A stretch of 64,000 bases of DNA from Halostella salina (lineage in GTDB: Archaea; Halobacteriota; Halobacteria; Halobacteriales; Natronoarchaeaceae), in NCBI RefSeq assembly GCF_003675855.1, contig NZ_RCIH01000001.1, forward strand, positions 1 through 64,000. Direction: 5' to 3'. This document shows, one piece after another, positions 15,800-24,278 of this stretch. The notes under the pieces were generated by a model. That model made no database searches and was not told the origin of the DNA. It saw only the letters and a program-made list of their open reading frames with translations. A program made the position numbers and the translations under genes. The first letter of the stretch is position 1. Each line of letters opens with the position of its first letter.

Positions 15800-15848
15800 C
15801 CGTATCTACCAGTGTCGGGGAACGACGGAGTCCCCGACTGGTTCCAAG
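15800..15848 (-). repeat. 49-nt inverted repeat, right copy
   Basis: Reverse complement partner of 13436-13484, with 42 of 49 positions identical. On the minus strand it lies between the cold-shock gene and the four-helix membrane gene. Confidence 0.7.
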
Positions 15849-15968
15849 TTCTCCCATTCTGAATTCCCTGTTGGATACAACGTGTACGGAGAGCGTCCGC
15901 TCGGCGTGGAACCGTTCGAAAAATCGAGAGTGTTGTCCATCGCTGTGAGCGACAGGCGTGTCGCAGTA

Positions 15969-16175
15969 TTACTGCCGGACGACGTTCGTCGCGCGCGGGC
16001 CCTTGTCGGCCTGCTCGATATCGAACTCGACTTCCTGACCTTCCTCCAGGTCAGGACCGCCGACGTCCTCCATGTGGAAGAACACGTCTTCGTCATCGTC
16101 GAGGTCGCCGTCGTCAGTCGAAATGAAACCGTAGCCGCCCGTGTCGTTGAAGAAATCAACTGTACCGTTTGCCAT
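15969..16175 (-). CDS. Cold-shock (CspA-like) nucleic-acid-binding protein
   Basis: The 68-residue protein is a complete cold-shock domain. RNP1 is GGYGFIST (about 13-20) and RNP2 is DVFFHMEDV (about 30-38), followed by LEEGQEVEFDIEQADKGPRATNV. Such proteins bind single-stranded RNA or DNA and melt structures. The acidic DDGDLDDDED loop is typical of haloarchaeal versions. ATG 16175 gives the canonical MANGTVDFFND start, so the longer upstream frame is discarded. It is monocistronic. Confidence 0.93.
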   Translation of the reverse strand: MANGTVDFFNDTGGYGFISTDDGDLDDDEDVFFHMEDVGGPDLEEGQEVEFDIEQADKGPRATNVVRQ

Positions 16176-16343
16176 TACAACAAAACGGAAGGCCGTCCGG
16201 GAGATAACCCTTCCGAGGGGCAAGGTACCACGACACCCGATACACTGAGAAGTGGTACGCCCGCAGCTCGGTTTCCCGATCCGAGTACGGCAACTCGTTG
16301 GTACCGAGCCGCCAGGTGACCCGCTCGCGCTATCTTTCCCACC

Positions 16344-16793
16344 TCACCGATTTTCGTTCGAAAGCGTACGATACCCCGTTCGCACGCACTCCCAGCACGG
16401 AAACTCGGTGGTGAGTTCGTCACAGTCACAGTCAGTCGGTGGCTCCGTATTCTTCGCTGTCACCGAGGATGTGTCGGCTGCATTCCGCTGTTTTCGTGGC
16501 GTGCCCCCGTCCGCAGCGACCTGCCTGTCTAACGCAGCGTCGAGTACGGGTCTTCGAATCGCGACGGCAACGCGGTGTTTGCACGCGCCGTCGTATGTGG
16601 CATTGGCAGGACACTCACAGTCACTGGGAAGTCCATCCGCCACCGTCACGAGGTACTCGTGATTCTCGGGGTTGGCGTGGCTGCCGTTTCGAACGCGAAC
16701 GCCGGTATCTTCGATCGAAAATTCGAAGGCTTCGTACTGGGCGCGTTTGACGACTCGCTTCGTAACGTCCAATCTGGCTAGTGGGGCTGTCAT
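16344..16793 (-). CDS. SWIM zinc-finger protein
   Basis: The 149-residue protein has a SWIM motif CxCx(n)CxH: C-E-C-PANATYDGAC-K-H (about 58-72). It is preceded by a beta-rich domain with the motif RVRNGSHANPENHEYLVTV. A second Cys cluster (DCDCDELTTEFPCWEC, about 121-136) may bind another zinc. SWIM domains mediate DNA or protein contacts, and archaeal members can be linked to recombination or mobile DNA. Start ATG 16793 was chosen because the upstream extension has no homology-like features. The precise role is unknown. Confidence 0.78.
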   Translation of the reverse strand: MTAPLARLDVTKRVVKRAQYEAFEFSIEDTGVRVRNGSHANPENHEYLVTVADGLPSDCECPANATYDGACKHRVAVAIRRPVLDAALDRQVAADGGTPRKQRNAADTSSVTAKNTEPPTDCDCDELTTEFPCWECVRTGYRTLSNENR

Positions 16794-17036
16794 TGTACTG
16801 TGCAGGCGAGGCGTCGCCCGCACCCCGTAGGGGGCAGAAAACATCGCGTGCTGTCGCGTCCGAAGCCAGCGAGCCAGTTTCTCAGCCGCCTTCCGACTCG
16901 GTGATTGAACCGGTATCGGAACCACTCGAACCCGTTTCCACCGATTCTTGAACCGGCACAGATGTTACCTGGTGTCGGCTCTGTCCGCGAGCGCTTATCC
17001 GATTCGGAACCGAACTTAGAGCAAACACAGGAGAAA

Positions 17037-17057
17037 CCCCACGGCTTCAGCCGTGGG
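17037..17057 (+). repeat. Solo IS200/IS605-type right-end hairpin
   Basis: CCCACGGC-TTCA-GCCGTGGG, preceded by GAGAAAC and followed by ATGAGTCAG, has the same stem as the left end of the element at 31.4-32.9 kb. No tnpB is attached, so it is a relic end. Confidence 0.6.
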
Positions 17058-17111
17058 ATGAGTCAGTAAGCTGCGTGTCACAAACCAAACAATCACTGCC
17101 CATCATCCACC

Positions 17112-18056
17112 GTGCTCACAGATACACCCGGAATCCACCACATCACAGGCATCGTCCGTCGCGCACAGGCGAACGTCGACTTCTACAGAGACGTCCTCGG
17201 GCTCCGCCTCGTCAAGCAGACGGTGAACTTCAACGAGAAGTTCACGCGGCACCTCTTCTACGGTGACGCAACTGGATCGCCGGGCACCGCCCTGACGTTC
17301 TTTCCGTATCCCGCGGAGGACGAGGGCCGTCCCGGGAAGCCACAGATCAGCACCGCTGCGGTGACGATCCCACGTGACTCGGTGCCCTACTGGCAGGATC
17401 GACTCGCCGACCACGACATCTCCGTCGATGGCCCGTTCGACCGATTCGACGAGACGGTCCTCCGGATTTCGGATCCGGACGGGACGCAACTCGAACTCGT
17501 CACTGGCGAGTCGGACGTCGAACCGTGGGTGGATGGCACGGTGCCAACCGAGCACGCGATCCGCGGTATTCACGGGGTGACGCTGCTCTCGACGAGCGTC
17601 TACGTCACTGCGAGCATGCTAGAGACGCTGGGATTCGAACTCGTCGACCAGGCGGGCGACCGGGTTCGATATCGGGCCGCGGGCGACCGTGCAACAGTCG
17701 TCGATCTGCTCGACCGGGACGCCGAGTTCGGCCGTGAGGGTGCTGGATCCATCCATCACGTCGCCGTGCGCGTCCCCGAAAAGGACCAGCTCTTCGAGTG
17801 GCACGACCTGTTTCGGGAGCGCGACTACGACGTCTCGCGAGTGAAAGACCGGCATTTCTTTCACTCGCTGTACGTCCGGGAGCCCGGCGGGATCCTGTTC
17901 GAACTCGCCACGGAGACGCCGGGGCTCGCTGCCGACGAGGACCCCGACGAACTCGGGGAGTCGCTGTTCCTGCCGCCGTGGCTCGAAGAAGACCGGGAGA
18001 TGATAGAGAGCCAACTGCCGCCACTCGACCTCTCGCGTGCTGGCGAGACAGAATGA
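17112..18056 (+). CDS. Ring-cleaving dioxygenase-like VOC protein (MhqO/MhqA type)
   Basis: The 314-residue protein is a tandem VOC (glyoxalase/extradiol dioxygenase) protein. Module 1 starts with GIHHITGIVRRAQANVDFYRDVLGLRL and ends DPDGTQLELV. Module 2 starts with IRGIHGVTLLS and carries SIHHVAVRVP and EPGGILFELATETPG. The His and Glu residues at those places are the usual metal ligands (H9, H219, E273 by approximate count). MhqO-type enzymes act on quinone/catechol compounds. The next gene overlaps by 4 nt and encodes an MhqD-like hydrolase, the same pair as in Bacillus quinone-resistance operons. Start GTG 17112. Confidence 0.85.
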   Translation: MLTDTPGIHHITGIVRRAQANVDFYRDVLGLRLVKQTVNFNEKFTRHLFYGDATGSPGTALTFFPYPAEDEGRPGKPQISTAAVTIPRDSVPYWQDRLADHDISVDGPFDRFDETVLRISDPDGTQLELVTGESDVEPWVDGTVPTEHAIRGIHGVTLLSTSVYVTASMLETLGFELVDQAGDRVRYRAAGDRATVVDLLDRDAEFGREGAGSIHHVAVRVPEKDQLFEWHDLFRERDYDVSRVKDRHFFHSLYVREPGGILFELATETPGLAADEDPDELGESLFLPPWLEEDREMIESQLPPLDLSRAGETE

Positions 18057-18715
18057 ACGGGAACCCGGATTCGTCCGGCCCGAACGAGCGTCCGCATCAC
18101 GGACAGCCGATCGAAACGGCCGGCGCACCGCCACAGGCCGCAGAGACAGCGGTCGTCATGCTACATGGTCGCGGCTCGACCGCCCAGAACATGCTCACGC
18201 TCATCGACGAGTTTCTCCACCACGGCGTGATGTATCTCGCCCCGCAGGCGGCACACAGCTCCTGGTATCCCTGGTCGGGGGAGGCACCGCGTGAAGACAA
18301 CGAACCGTGGGTCTCCTCGGCGCTCGCCAGTATCGAACGCGCGATCACGATCGCCGCCGATGCTGACATTCCACCCGAACGGACGGTGTTTCTCGGCTTC
18401 TCACAGGGCGGCTGTCTCGCCAGCGAGTACGTCGCGCGAAATCCCCGTCGGTACGGTGGTCTCATCGTCCTATCGGGGAGCCTGCTGGGACCGGAAACGA
18501 GCGCCGAGTACGACGGCTCTCTCGATGGGACGCCCGTGTTCTTCGGCTGTAGTTCCGAGGATCCCTACATCGCCGCCGAACGCGTTCGCGAGTCCGCGGA
18601 CGTGTTCGACCGGCTGGGCGGTGACGTGGAGAGCAGACTCTACGACGATCTGGGCCACGCGATCAACGACGACGAGATCCACGAGATCAACGCGATCATC
18701 GAACGACTGGGCTGA
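18053..18715 (+). CDS. Phospholipase/carboxylesterase-family hydrolase (MhqD-like)
   Basis: The 220-residue alpha/beta-hydrolase has the oxyanion segment VVMLHGRGS (about 34-42) and the nucleophile elbow GFSQGGCLA (Ser about 117). The catalytic Asp lies in GCSSEDPYI (about 166) and the His in DLGHAIND (about 200). All three triad residues are visible. MhqD-type enzymes are esterases of the quinone/azo stress response. It is translationally coupled (ATGA) to the VOC gene, so the two probably act on the same aromatic electrophiles. Confidence 0.87.
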   Translation: MNGNPDSSGPNERPHHGQPIETAGAPPQAAETAVVMLHGRGSTAQNMLTLIDEFLHHGVMYLAPQAAHSSWYPWSGEAPREDNEPWVSSALASIERAITIAADADIPPERTVFLGFSQGGCLASEYVARNPRRYGGLIVLSGSLLGPETSAEYDGSLDGTPVFFGCSSEDPYIAAERVRESADVFDRLGGDVESRLYDDLGHAINDDEIHEINAIIERLG

Positions 18716-18885
18716 ACGAGTGACGCTGCCGACGGAGGGAACTCGCCGGGTCTGCTATTTCCGCTGCAATCGCCACCAGAAGCGCGGTTCGACAGCGCTG
18801 CCGGCCTCTATCCCGGACCGTCCGGTAATTCACGTGAGATGGTATCTATGAACACTCTAATCTACAGCCGGCGCGTATCGCGACT

Positions 18886-19308
18886 ATGCCAACCGAAGAC
18901 GCCGACGAACTCCGTCGGATCCTCGAGTACGACCGCGTTGCAGTGATCGGAGCGTCGACGTCACACGAGAAGGCAGCGCACATCGTACCCGCGTATCTCC
19001 AGCGACACGGGTACGAACTCCAGCCCGTCAACCCAACCGCCGAGGAGATCTTCGGCAATCAGGCGTACGACTCGCTGGCTGATGTCCCGGAACCCATCGA
19101 CGTCGTCGAGATCTTCCGGCCGAGCGAGGAGGTCCCCGAGATCGTCGAACAGGCACTAGATCGTGGGGACGTACAGGCGATCTGGATGCAACAGGGGATT
19201 CAACACGACGAGGCAGCCAGAAAGGCCGAAGCAGCCGGCCTGGACGTCGTGCAGGACCACTGTATGAAGGTCGAACACGGCCAACTGATCCGGAACCCCA
19301 TGGACTGA
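18886..19308 (+). CDS. CoA-binding-domain protein (YccU type)
   Basis: The 140-residue protein is a stand-alone CoA-binding Rossmann domain. It shows VAVIGASTSHEKAAH (about 18-32), RHGYELQPVNPTAEEIFG (about 40-57), VVEIFRPSEEVPEIV, and AIWMQQGIQHDEAARKAEAAG. The C-terminal QDHCMKVEHGQL is standard. These domains bind CoA or a nucleotide and may regulate acyl-CoA metabolism, but no reaction has been shown for stand-alone forms. It is monocistronic. Confidence 0.88.
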   Translation: MPTEDADELRRILEYDRVAVIGASTSHEKAAHIVPAYLQRHGYELQPVNPTAEEIFGNQAYDSLADVPEPIDVVEIFRPSEEVPEIVEQALDRGDVQAIWMQQGIQHDEAARKAEAAGLDVVQDHCMKVEHGQLIRNPMD

Positions 19309-19392
19309 TCCGGAAGCGCAGGCAGTCTCCTCGCCCCACGAGTGTCTGGACCCACTCGAATCCCGGCGTGAAGTCGCCCCTTTCGAACTCGG

Positions 19393-19552
19393 ATGGGCGT
19401 CTTCTCAGCGTCCATACGGGAGTCGATGGAGTACGGCGAGTTCATGAACCGGGTCTCAACGGGCGGGGATCGCCAAACTCCACGCGCAGATCCGCTACAA
19501 GGCCGTCGAGAAGGGTATCCCCGTCGAGACGGTGACAGCAGCAATGATGTGA
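19393..19552 (+). pseudogene. TnpB fragment (IS1341 type)
   Basis: Two pieces of a TnpB C-terminal half are visible in different frames. The first is IRESMEYGEFMNR (from about 19414), which follows the RuvC-II motif in intact TnpBs. The second is IAKLHAQIRYKAVEKGIPVET (from 19469). Nothing resembling the zinc ribbon or the third RuvC motif follows. It is a small scar of an old insertion. Confidence 0.7.
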
Positions 19553-19608
19553 AGGTCTCTCACAGGCTGGCAAGCTTGAAATGTTGCGCCTGCGACCAGT
19601 AAGCCGAG

Positions 19609-20442
19609 ATGGATGCCGCACTCGACCATGTGATGTTCGCGTGCGAGGACCTGGACGCGATGCGGGACACGTTCGACCGTATCGGACTCCCGGCCACTTA
19701 CGGAGGCGTTCACGACGAGGTCCCGACGGAGATGGCGATGCTCGGCTTCGATAACGGGACGTATCTCGAACTCATCGCGCCGGTCGAGTCGGACCATCCC
19801 CCGGACGACTGGCCGGACGCGATGTTCACTGCCGGCCCCTGTCGGTGGTGTCTCCGTACGGACGAGATCCACCGCGAACTCGACGGCCTGGAAGCAGCCG
19901 GTGCGACCGTCCACGGGCCGACGGACGCCGCCCGTGAACGTCCGGACGGGACTGTGGTGGAGTACGAGGAGGCCGTCTATGGTGCCGACGAATCGTTCTG
20001 GCAGTTTCCGTTTCTCGTCTCGGATATCACGCCCCGCGACCAGCGGATCGTCCAGTCCGACTGGGCTGCCGAGAGCCCGTTGAGTGGCATCACAGAAGTG
20101 GTGATCGCAGTCGCCGACCTCGACGACGCAATCGACCAGTTCCGCCGCCTCCACGGGTACCAAGCACCGAAACGATCGGAGCACGTCCCGTTAGACGCAA
20201 CGATCGCATCATTCCCCGAGACGCCAGTGACGCTCGCCGAACCGCTCAGCGACGACACACGACTATCGGCTCGGCTTGAGAACTTCGAGGAGGGACCGTG
20301 CGCTGTCCTGCTCGGTGCCCGGGACTTCACTGCAGCGACTGCGACGTTCCCGACGACTCCCGCCGAAGAGTGGAACAACTCACGGATCGCATGGTTCGAT
20401 GTCCCGGAACTCGAACAGCGCGTTGGTATCCTCGAACAGTAA
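19609..20442 (+). CDS. VOC-superfamily (glyoxalase-like domain) protein
   Basis: The 277-residue protein starts with the VOC strand ALDHVMFACEDLDAMRDTFDRIG and contains YLELIAPVESD (about 63-73). A second half-module contains ITEVVIAVADLDDAIDQFRRL (about 158-178). This is the two-module layout of the glyoxalase-like family (PF13468). The substrate is unknown. It is convergent with a TetR gene whose product might respond to the same compound, but nothing in the sequence proves a link. Confidence 0.8.
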   Translation: MDAALDHVMFACEDLDAMRDTFDRIGLPATYGGVHDEVPTEMAMLGFDNGTYLELIAPVESDHPPDDWPDAMFTAGPCRWCLRTDEIHRELDGLEAAGATVHGPTDAARERPDGTVVEYEEAVYGADESFWQFPFLVSDITPRDQRIVQSDWAAESPLSGITEVVIAVADLDDAIDQFRRLHGYQAPKRSEHVPLDATIASFPETPVTLAEPLSDDTRLSARLENFEEGPCAVLLGARDFTAATATFPTTPAEEWNNSRIAWFDVPELEQRVGILEQ

Positions 20443-20463
20443 CTGTAAACGAGATATCCCTCG

Positions 20464-21087
20464 TTATCGGGTCTGGGAATCCTTGGCACTCGGGGCTTCG
20501 ATGAGGCGGTCGAACACTTCCGTTCGGAGGAGGGTTCTCACATCGTCCGTGAGTCCCTCTATCTCTCCGGTCGTCTCGTGTTCGCTTGCTCCCATTACAG
20601 CAAGGAGGATGAACTCCGCGTACGCGTCACTGTCGATGTCCGCTCGGAAGACGCCTTGCTCGATGCCATCGTCGAGGATGCCAGCGAGGAGGGCGAAGTT
20701 CTTGCGGTCGTGGTCAGCTACTTTTCTCCGGAGCTCCTCGTTCCGGAGCGCCATCATCTGCAGTTCGAGGAATGCGACTTGCAGACTCTCCGGGTAGACC
20801 TCAGTCCCGACCGTGAAGTAGTCGAGAAATTCGTCGAGGCGCTCTCGGGGATGAACACCTTCTGTGTCCTCGATAGCGTCATGTAAGAGGCCGATGAGGA
20901 AATCCAGATAGGACTCGATCAGTTCGTCCTTGGTATCGTAGTGATAGGCGAGGAGTGAGTGGCTTTTCGATGACTCCGCGGCGATTTTCCGCATCGTCAG
21001 ATCAGCGTACCCATGTGTGCAGAGTGCCTGGTGGGTCGCCCACATGATCTCCTCGTGGCTCTCTGGACGGTCTGGATCGTCTGTCAT
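20464..21087 (-). CDS. TetR/AcrR-family transcriptional regulator
   Basis: The 207-residue protein has an N-terminal TetR helix-turn-helix (about 12-58): ALCTHGYADLTMRKIAAESSKSHSLLAYHYDTKDEL. It is followed by an all-helical ligand-binding domain. The LLAYHYDTKDEL part is the typical recognition-helix end. It lies 6 nt downstream of a DUF6176 gene on the same strand. The target operator is not visible. Haloarchaeal TetRs often control efflux or lipid enzymes. Confidence 0.88.
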   Translation of the reverse strand: MTDDPDRPESHEEIMWATHQALCTHGYADLTMRKIAAESSKSHSLLAYHYDTKDELIESYLDFLIGLLHDAIEDTEGVHPRERLDEFLDYFTVGTEVYPESLQVAFLELQMMALRNEELRRKVADHDRKNFALLAGILDDGIEQGVFRADIDSDAYAEFILLAVMGASEHETTGEIEGLTDDVRTLLRTEVFDRLIEAPSAKDSQTR

Positions 21088-21093
21088 CTACAC

Positions 21094-21462
21094 TCAGGGC
21101 CGGTCAGGGGTGGTCATGTGATAGAGGAACTCCACGTCGGCGACGAAGGGCTCCCCGGTAACCACGTCCTGGAACTCCGCCAAGAAGTCCTCCATCCCCT
21201 CTGTTTCACCCTGCGGGTCGGCCATGATATCCTGGTAGACGTCGTAGACCTCTTTGCCGTCTTCGGCTTCGATGTAGTAGAGAACGTGATCTCCATCCTC
21301 CGCTCGCTGGAGGAACGCGGATTCAGTGTACACTCCCTCTTTTTCCAACACCTCTACTGCTGCGTCGGTGTTTTTGAACTCTCCAACGGCTCGAAACACG
21401 TCTTTTGCCTGTTCTGTCTTCCCGGGCTCGATCTCCTGTTTCACGAGGATTGTCTCAGCCAT
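21094..21462 (-). CDS. DUF6176 family protein
   Basis: The 122-residue protein begins ETILVKQEIEPGKTEQAKDVF and contains the family's VYTESAFLQRAEDGDHVLYYIE segment (about 64-85). It ends with LYHMT. The fold resembles a dimeric alpha/beta-barrel (monooxygenase-like ferredoxin fold), but no catalytic residues are clear. It heads a two-gene unit with a TetR regulator. Function unknown. Confidence 0.75.
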   Translation of the reverse strand: MAETILVKQEIEPGKTEQAKDVFRAVGEFKNTDAAVEVLEKEGVYTESAFLQRAEDGDHVLYYIEAEDGKEVYDVYQDIMADPQGETEGMEDFLAEFQDVVTGEPFVADVEFLYHMTTPDRP

Positions 21463-21663
21463 ACGACTGAACAGTTGGTTAGTAACAAAATAAATATTTT
21501 GCTTGTAGGTCTCGACGAGGGTGGCGCGGGCCGGGATGCGCTATCACTTCCTGTCTCTATGTAGTACTGAAGGAGCGTCTGAGTACACCTGCCGCCAATC
21601 GGAGAAGAATCACGTTGCGATGGGTAGAGAGGGCGTAAGACCCATCTCGATCTGGTTTTATTA

Positions 21664-22185
21664 ATGACACGTATGGACGTTACTGACCCCCGAGAACAGT
21701 ATGATGACCTCATTCAGGACCACATCGAAGAAGCGGTTGACGCAGAGACGTTCGCGGAACTTGGAGAGAACGAAGCGTTTAGTGCTGGGTGGGTTGTCGC
21801 AGCAGTCGTCTTGGATGCGACTGATCGAGTCCTGCTTGCCTACCATCGTGACGACGGCGCGTGGCTCGTACCTGGTGGGAGCGTTCAACCAGGAGAATCA
21901 CTCCGCGAAGCCGTCATCAGGGAGGTTCATGAAGAAACTGGCGTCTCGGTCACGCCTGACCGACCCTACGCTATTGTGGAGAATATCGTTCAACACAGCG
22001 GGGATTCGCGCTCGTTCCGCTTTGTGATGTTTTCAGCACAGGCAAAATCACCTGAGATCGGAAACAAACTGGGAGAGCCCGGGGAACCGATTGCGGATGC
22101 AGATTGGTTCGACAGCCTTCCCGACGAGATCTTCAAGCGAGAACTCGCAGAACAGGTACTGGAGCGGGTTCGAGAGCGAAACTAA
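21664..22185 (+). CDS. Nudix hydrolase
   Basis: The 173-residue protein has a complete Nudix box, GSVQPGESLREAVIREVHEETGV (about 72-94), matching GX5EX7REUXEEXGU. The two metal-binding Glu residues are present. The N-terminal 40 residues form a helical lead-in typical of haloarchaeal Nudix proteins. It hydrolyses a nucleoside diphosphate linked to another group X; the substrate is not predictable. Another possible start is Met at 21673. Confidence 0.88.
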   Translation: MTRMDVTDPREQYDDLIQDHIEEAVDAETFAELGENEAFSAGWVVAAVVLDATDRVLLAYHRDDGAWLVPGGSVQPGESLREAVIREVHEETGVSVTPDRPYAIVENIVQHSGDSRSFRFVMFSAQAKSPEIGNKLGEPGEPIADADWFDSLPDEIFKRELAEQVLERVRERN

Positions 22186-22289
22186 TCCCCTGAAGTGATG
22201 GTGTTTTCGTCCCGGCAGTCAAAACGAACCCGTCGGAACAGACGACAGGTACCCATCGTGGACAATGTGACGTGCAGAGTACGTCCCTC

Positions 22290-22814
22290 TCAGCGTGGTC
22301 GGTAGTATACGACTTCGGTAAATTCGTCTCCAGCGTGCGTCGTGGTGGTTGTCCCCGTTTGCTCGAATCCTCGGCGCTTGTAGAAGGCCCGTGCCTGCTC
22401 GTTCTCCTTGAGGACACAGAGCGAGAGACCAGTCACATCCGGTGGTAACGTAGCAACCGCTTCGTCAAGGAGTTTCGTGCCGATGCCTTCGTTCCAATCG
22501 GCAGGTCGAACGTGAATGGCTTTCAGCTCCGCATCGGATTCTTCGACGAAGTCATCGGTAGCCTTCGGCTGCCAGATGAGTTCTGCGAAGCCAACGACTG
22601 TGCCATCACTGACGGCGACCAACATGGCTTTCTCCTCGTGGGCGATGGTCGCCTGAATGAACTCGTGGAAGCCTTCAGGAGCTTCGGCCTCCCAGTCGAG
22701 GGCCGGCGGCGGGAGTATTCCACCAAATGCTTCCCCTCGACTCTGACGCATCACCGCATAAACCTGGGTTGCATCGGAAGGGGTAGCACGTCGTATGGTA
22801 CTATCCAGTGGCAC
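22290..22814 (-). CDS. GNAT-family N-acetyltransferase
   Basis: The 174-residue protein has the GNAT fold. The N-terminal strand is IRRATPSDATQVYAVM and the central strand is AMLVAVSDGTVVGFAEL. The pyrophosphate-binding loop lies in RPADWNEGIGTKLLDEAV (Q/R-x-x-G-x-G/A form, about 108-125). The C-terminal motif is KENEQARAFYKRRGFEQTG. It transfers an acetyl group from acetyl-CoA to an unknown amine. It is monocistronic. Confidence 0.87.
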   Translation of the reverse strand: MPLDSTIRRATPSDATQVYAVMRQSRGEAFGGILPPPALDWEAEAPEGFHEFIQATIAHEEKAMLVAVSDGTVVGFAELIWQPKATDDFVEESDAELKAIHVRPADWNEGIGTKLLDEAVATLPPDVTGLSLCVLKENEQARAFYKRRGFEQTGTTTTTHAGDEFTEVVYYRPR

Positions 22815-22956
22815 AAAGTGCGGGTCAGTCGCTGCTCACAAAGAGTTACTGGGATGATCAATCCGAGTACAGACGAAGCAGTCTATAGACCGTGCTATTG
22901 ATGGAGAGTGTTGCCATGTCTGCTTCTCAGTATGGTGCTCCGCGTTGCCAGCACGT

Positions 22957-23745
22957 CTACTCGAGGAGGGGAACGGCTTCATCCCACAGTTCCTGAAACT
23001 GGCGTTCGAATTCGTCAACGATGTCGCTGTCGGTTACCGCAACAACACCGATACGGTCTGTGCCCATCTGTGGATGAGGAATATCGATAGTCGTTACTGT
23101 CTGGTCGATTACGTCAAAAGAAACTGGAATCTCAGGAAGGACTTTGATTCGCACCTCTGCTGCTTGTTCCTCTGGTACTTCAAAGAGCGTCTCGGGATTC
23201 GTTTCAAGAACCTGCTCGCTGACCAGTATCGAGACGGAAATATCCGGCTGCGCGCCAGCAAAAAACGCATCAACCTCCTGTTTGAGGGATTCCCACGAAG
23301 CAGACTCGTAGGGCGGCCCAACTGTGGCACGAACTGACTCTGTTGCGGTCCGTATATGCTCTTCAAGCGCCGTTTGCATCTCCTGACTTCCGAGTGTTCC
23401 CAGCCAGATGCTCCCCTCAGATGGCAATGCTGGGAGGAGATTCGAACGAACAGAGCCAGCTACGTCACGATATCGGGCCAATTCCTGTTGTAGTTCAGCA
23501 ATGCGCTCGGCGAGGAGCCTGTCAACGACGGTATCGGGTTGTTCTGCGACATATCGGGTGGGGTCAGTCGTCTGTGTTCGGATGAGTTGACGAGCGTTGA
23601 GGCTGTTGAGGACATCATAGATTCGGCCTTTAGGGACGCCACTGGCATCGGACAGGTCAGTTGCCGTCGCTGCACCAGTCACCAGGAGCGTCCGGTAGAC
23701 CTGCTCTTCGTAGCTTGAGAGTCCAAGTTCACCGAGGTTGGTCAT
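22957..23745 (-). CDS. TrmB-family transcriptional regulator
   Basis: The 262-residue protein begins with a TrmB winged helix (about 8-68): LGLSSYEEQVYRTLLVTG, ATATDLSDASGVPKGRIYDVL and LNARQLIRTQ. A coiled stretch (about 75-100) follows, then a PLD-like C-terminal effector domain. It is divergent from an SMR efflux gene 170 nt away, so it may control that pump. The ligand is unknown. ATG 23745 gives the family's usual N-terminus. Confidence 0.86.
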   Translation of the reverse strand: MTNLGELGLSSYEEQVYRTLLVTGAATATDLSDASGVPKGRIYDVLNSLNARQLIRTQTTDPTRYVAEQPDTVVDRLLAERIAELQQELARYRDVAGSVRSNLLPALPSEGSIWLGTLGSQEMQTALEEHIRTATESVRATVGPPYESASWESLKQEVDAFFAGAQPDISVSILVSEQVLETNPETLFEVPEEQAAEVRIKVLPEIPVSFDVIDQTVTTIDIPHPQMGTDRIGVVAVTDSDIVDEFERQFQELWDEAVPLLE

Positions 23746-23914
23746 TGTCGACCGCTACTGAGTTCCAACAGTTAGAATGTACGTGAAATCGCCCCGCGAA
23801 ACTGCCGCTACGTGTCCGTTCTCCCTGGCGTGTTGAAATCGGCGGGTGAGAAATGGACCGCAAGTGGCAGTTAGTTTCAGAATCATCATATCCGGTATCG
23901 AAGTAGTGGCACCT

Positions 23915-24247
23915 ATGAATCCGTACGTGTTGCTCGGAGGTGCAATCGTGTCCGAACTCGTCGGAACGACCGCGCTCAAACTTTCAGACGGGTTTTCAAA
24001 CCCGATTCCGAGCCTCGGTGTAGTCATCGGATACGGCGTCGCGTTCTATCTGGTCTCATTGACCCTGGAAGAACTCCCAATCGGTGTTGTGTATGGTACG
24101 TGGGCTGCTCTCGGCATCGTCGGCGTTGCAGCTATCGGTGTCGTTGTATTCGACGAACCCCTCGACCTAGCTGGTGCTCTCGGTATCCTTCTCATCATTG
24201 CCGGCGTGTACTGTGTGAATATCCTCTCTAAGGTATCAGCACATTAG
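23915..24247 (+). CDS. Small multidrug resistance (SMR/EmrE-like) efflux protein
   Basis: The 110-residue protein has four membrane helices. The proton/substrate-coupling glutamate sits in the first helix (GGAIVSELVGTTALKLSDGF, Glu about 14). GVVYGTWAALGIVGVAAIGV carries the conserved Tyr/Gly/Trp of helix 3. SMR proteins work as antiparallel dimers that exchange protons for cationic drugs or guanidinium. ATG 23915 was chosen over upstream starts because it gives the usual MNPYVLL beginning. The divergent TrmB gene is a likely regulator. Confidence 0.9.
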   Translation: MNPYVLLGGAIVSELVGTTALKLSDGFSNPIPSLGVVIGYGVAFYLVSLTLEELPIGVVYGTWAALGIVGVAAIGVVVFDEPLDLAGALGILLIIAGVYCVNILSKVSAH

Positions 24248-24278
24248 ATGGACCCGGTAAAGGGTACTGGTTAGCTGG

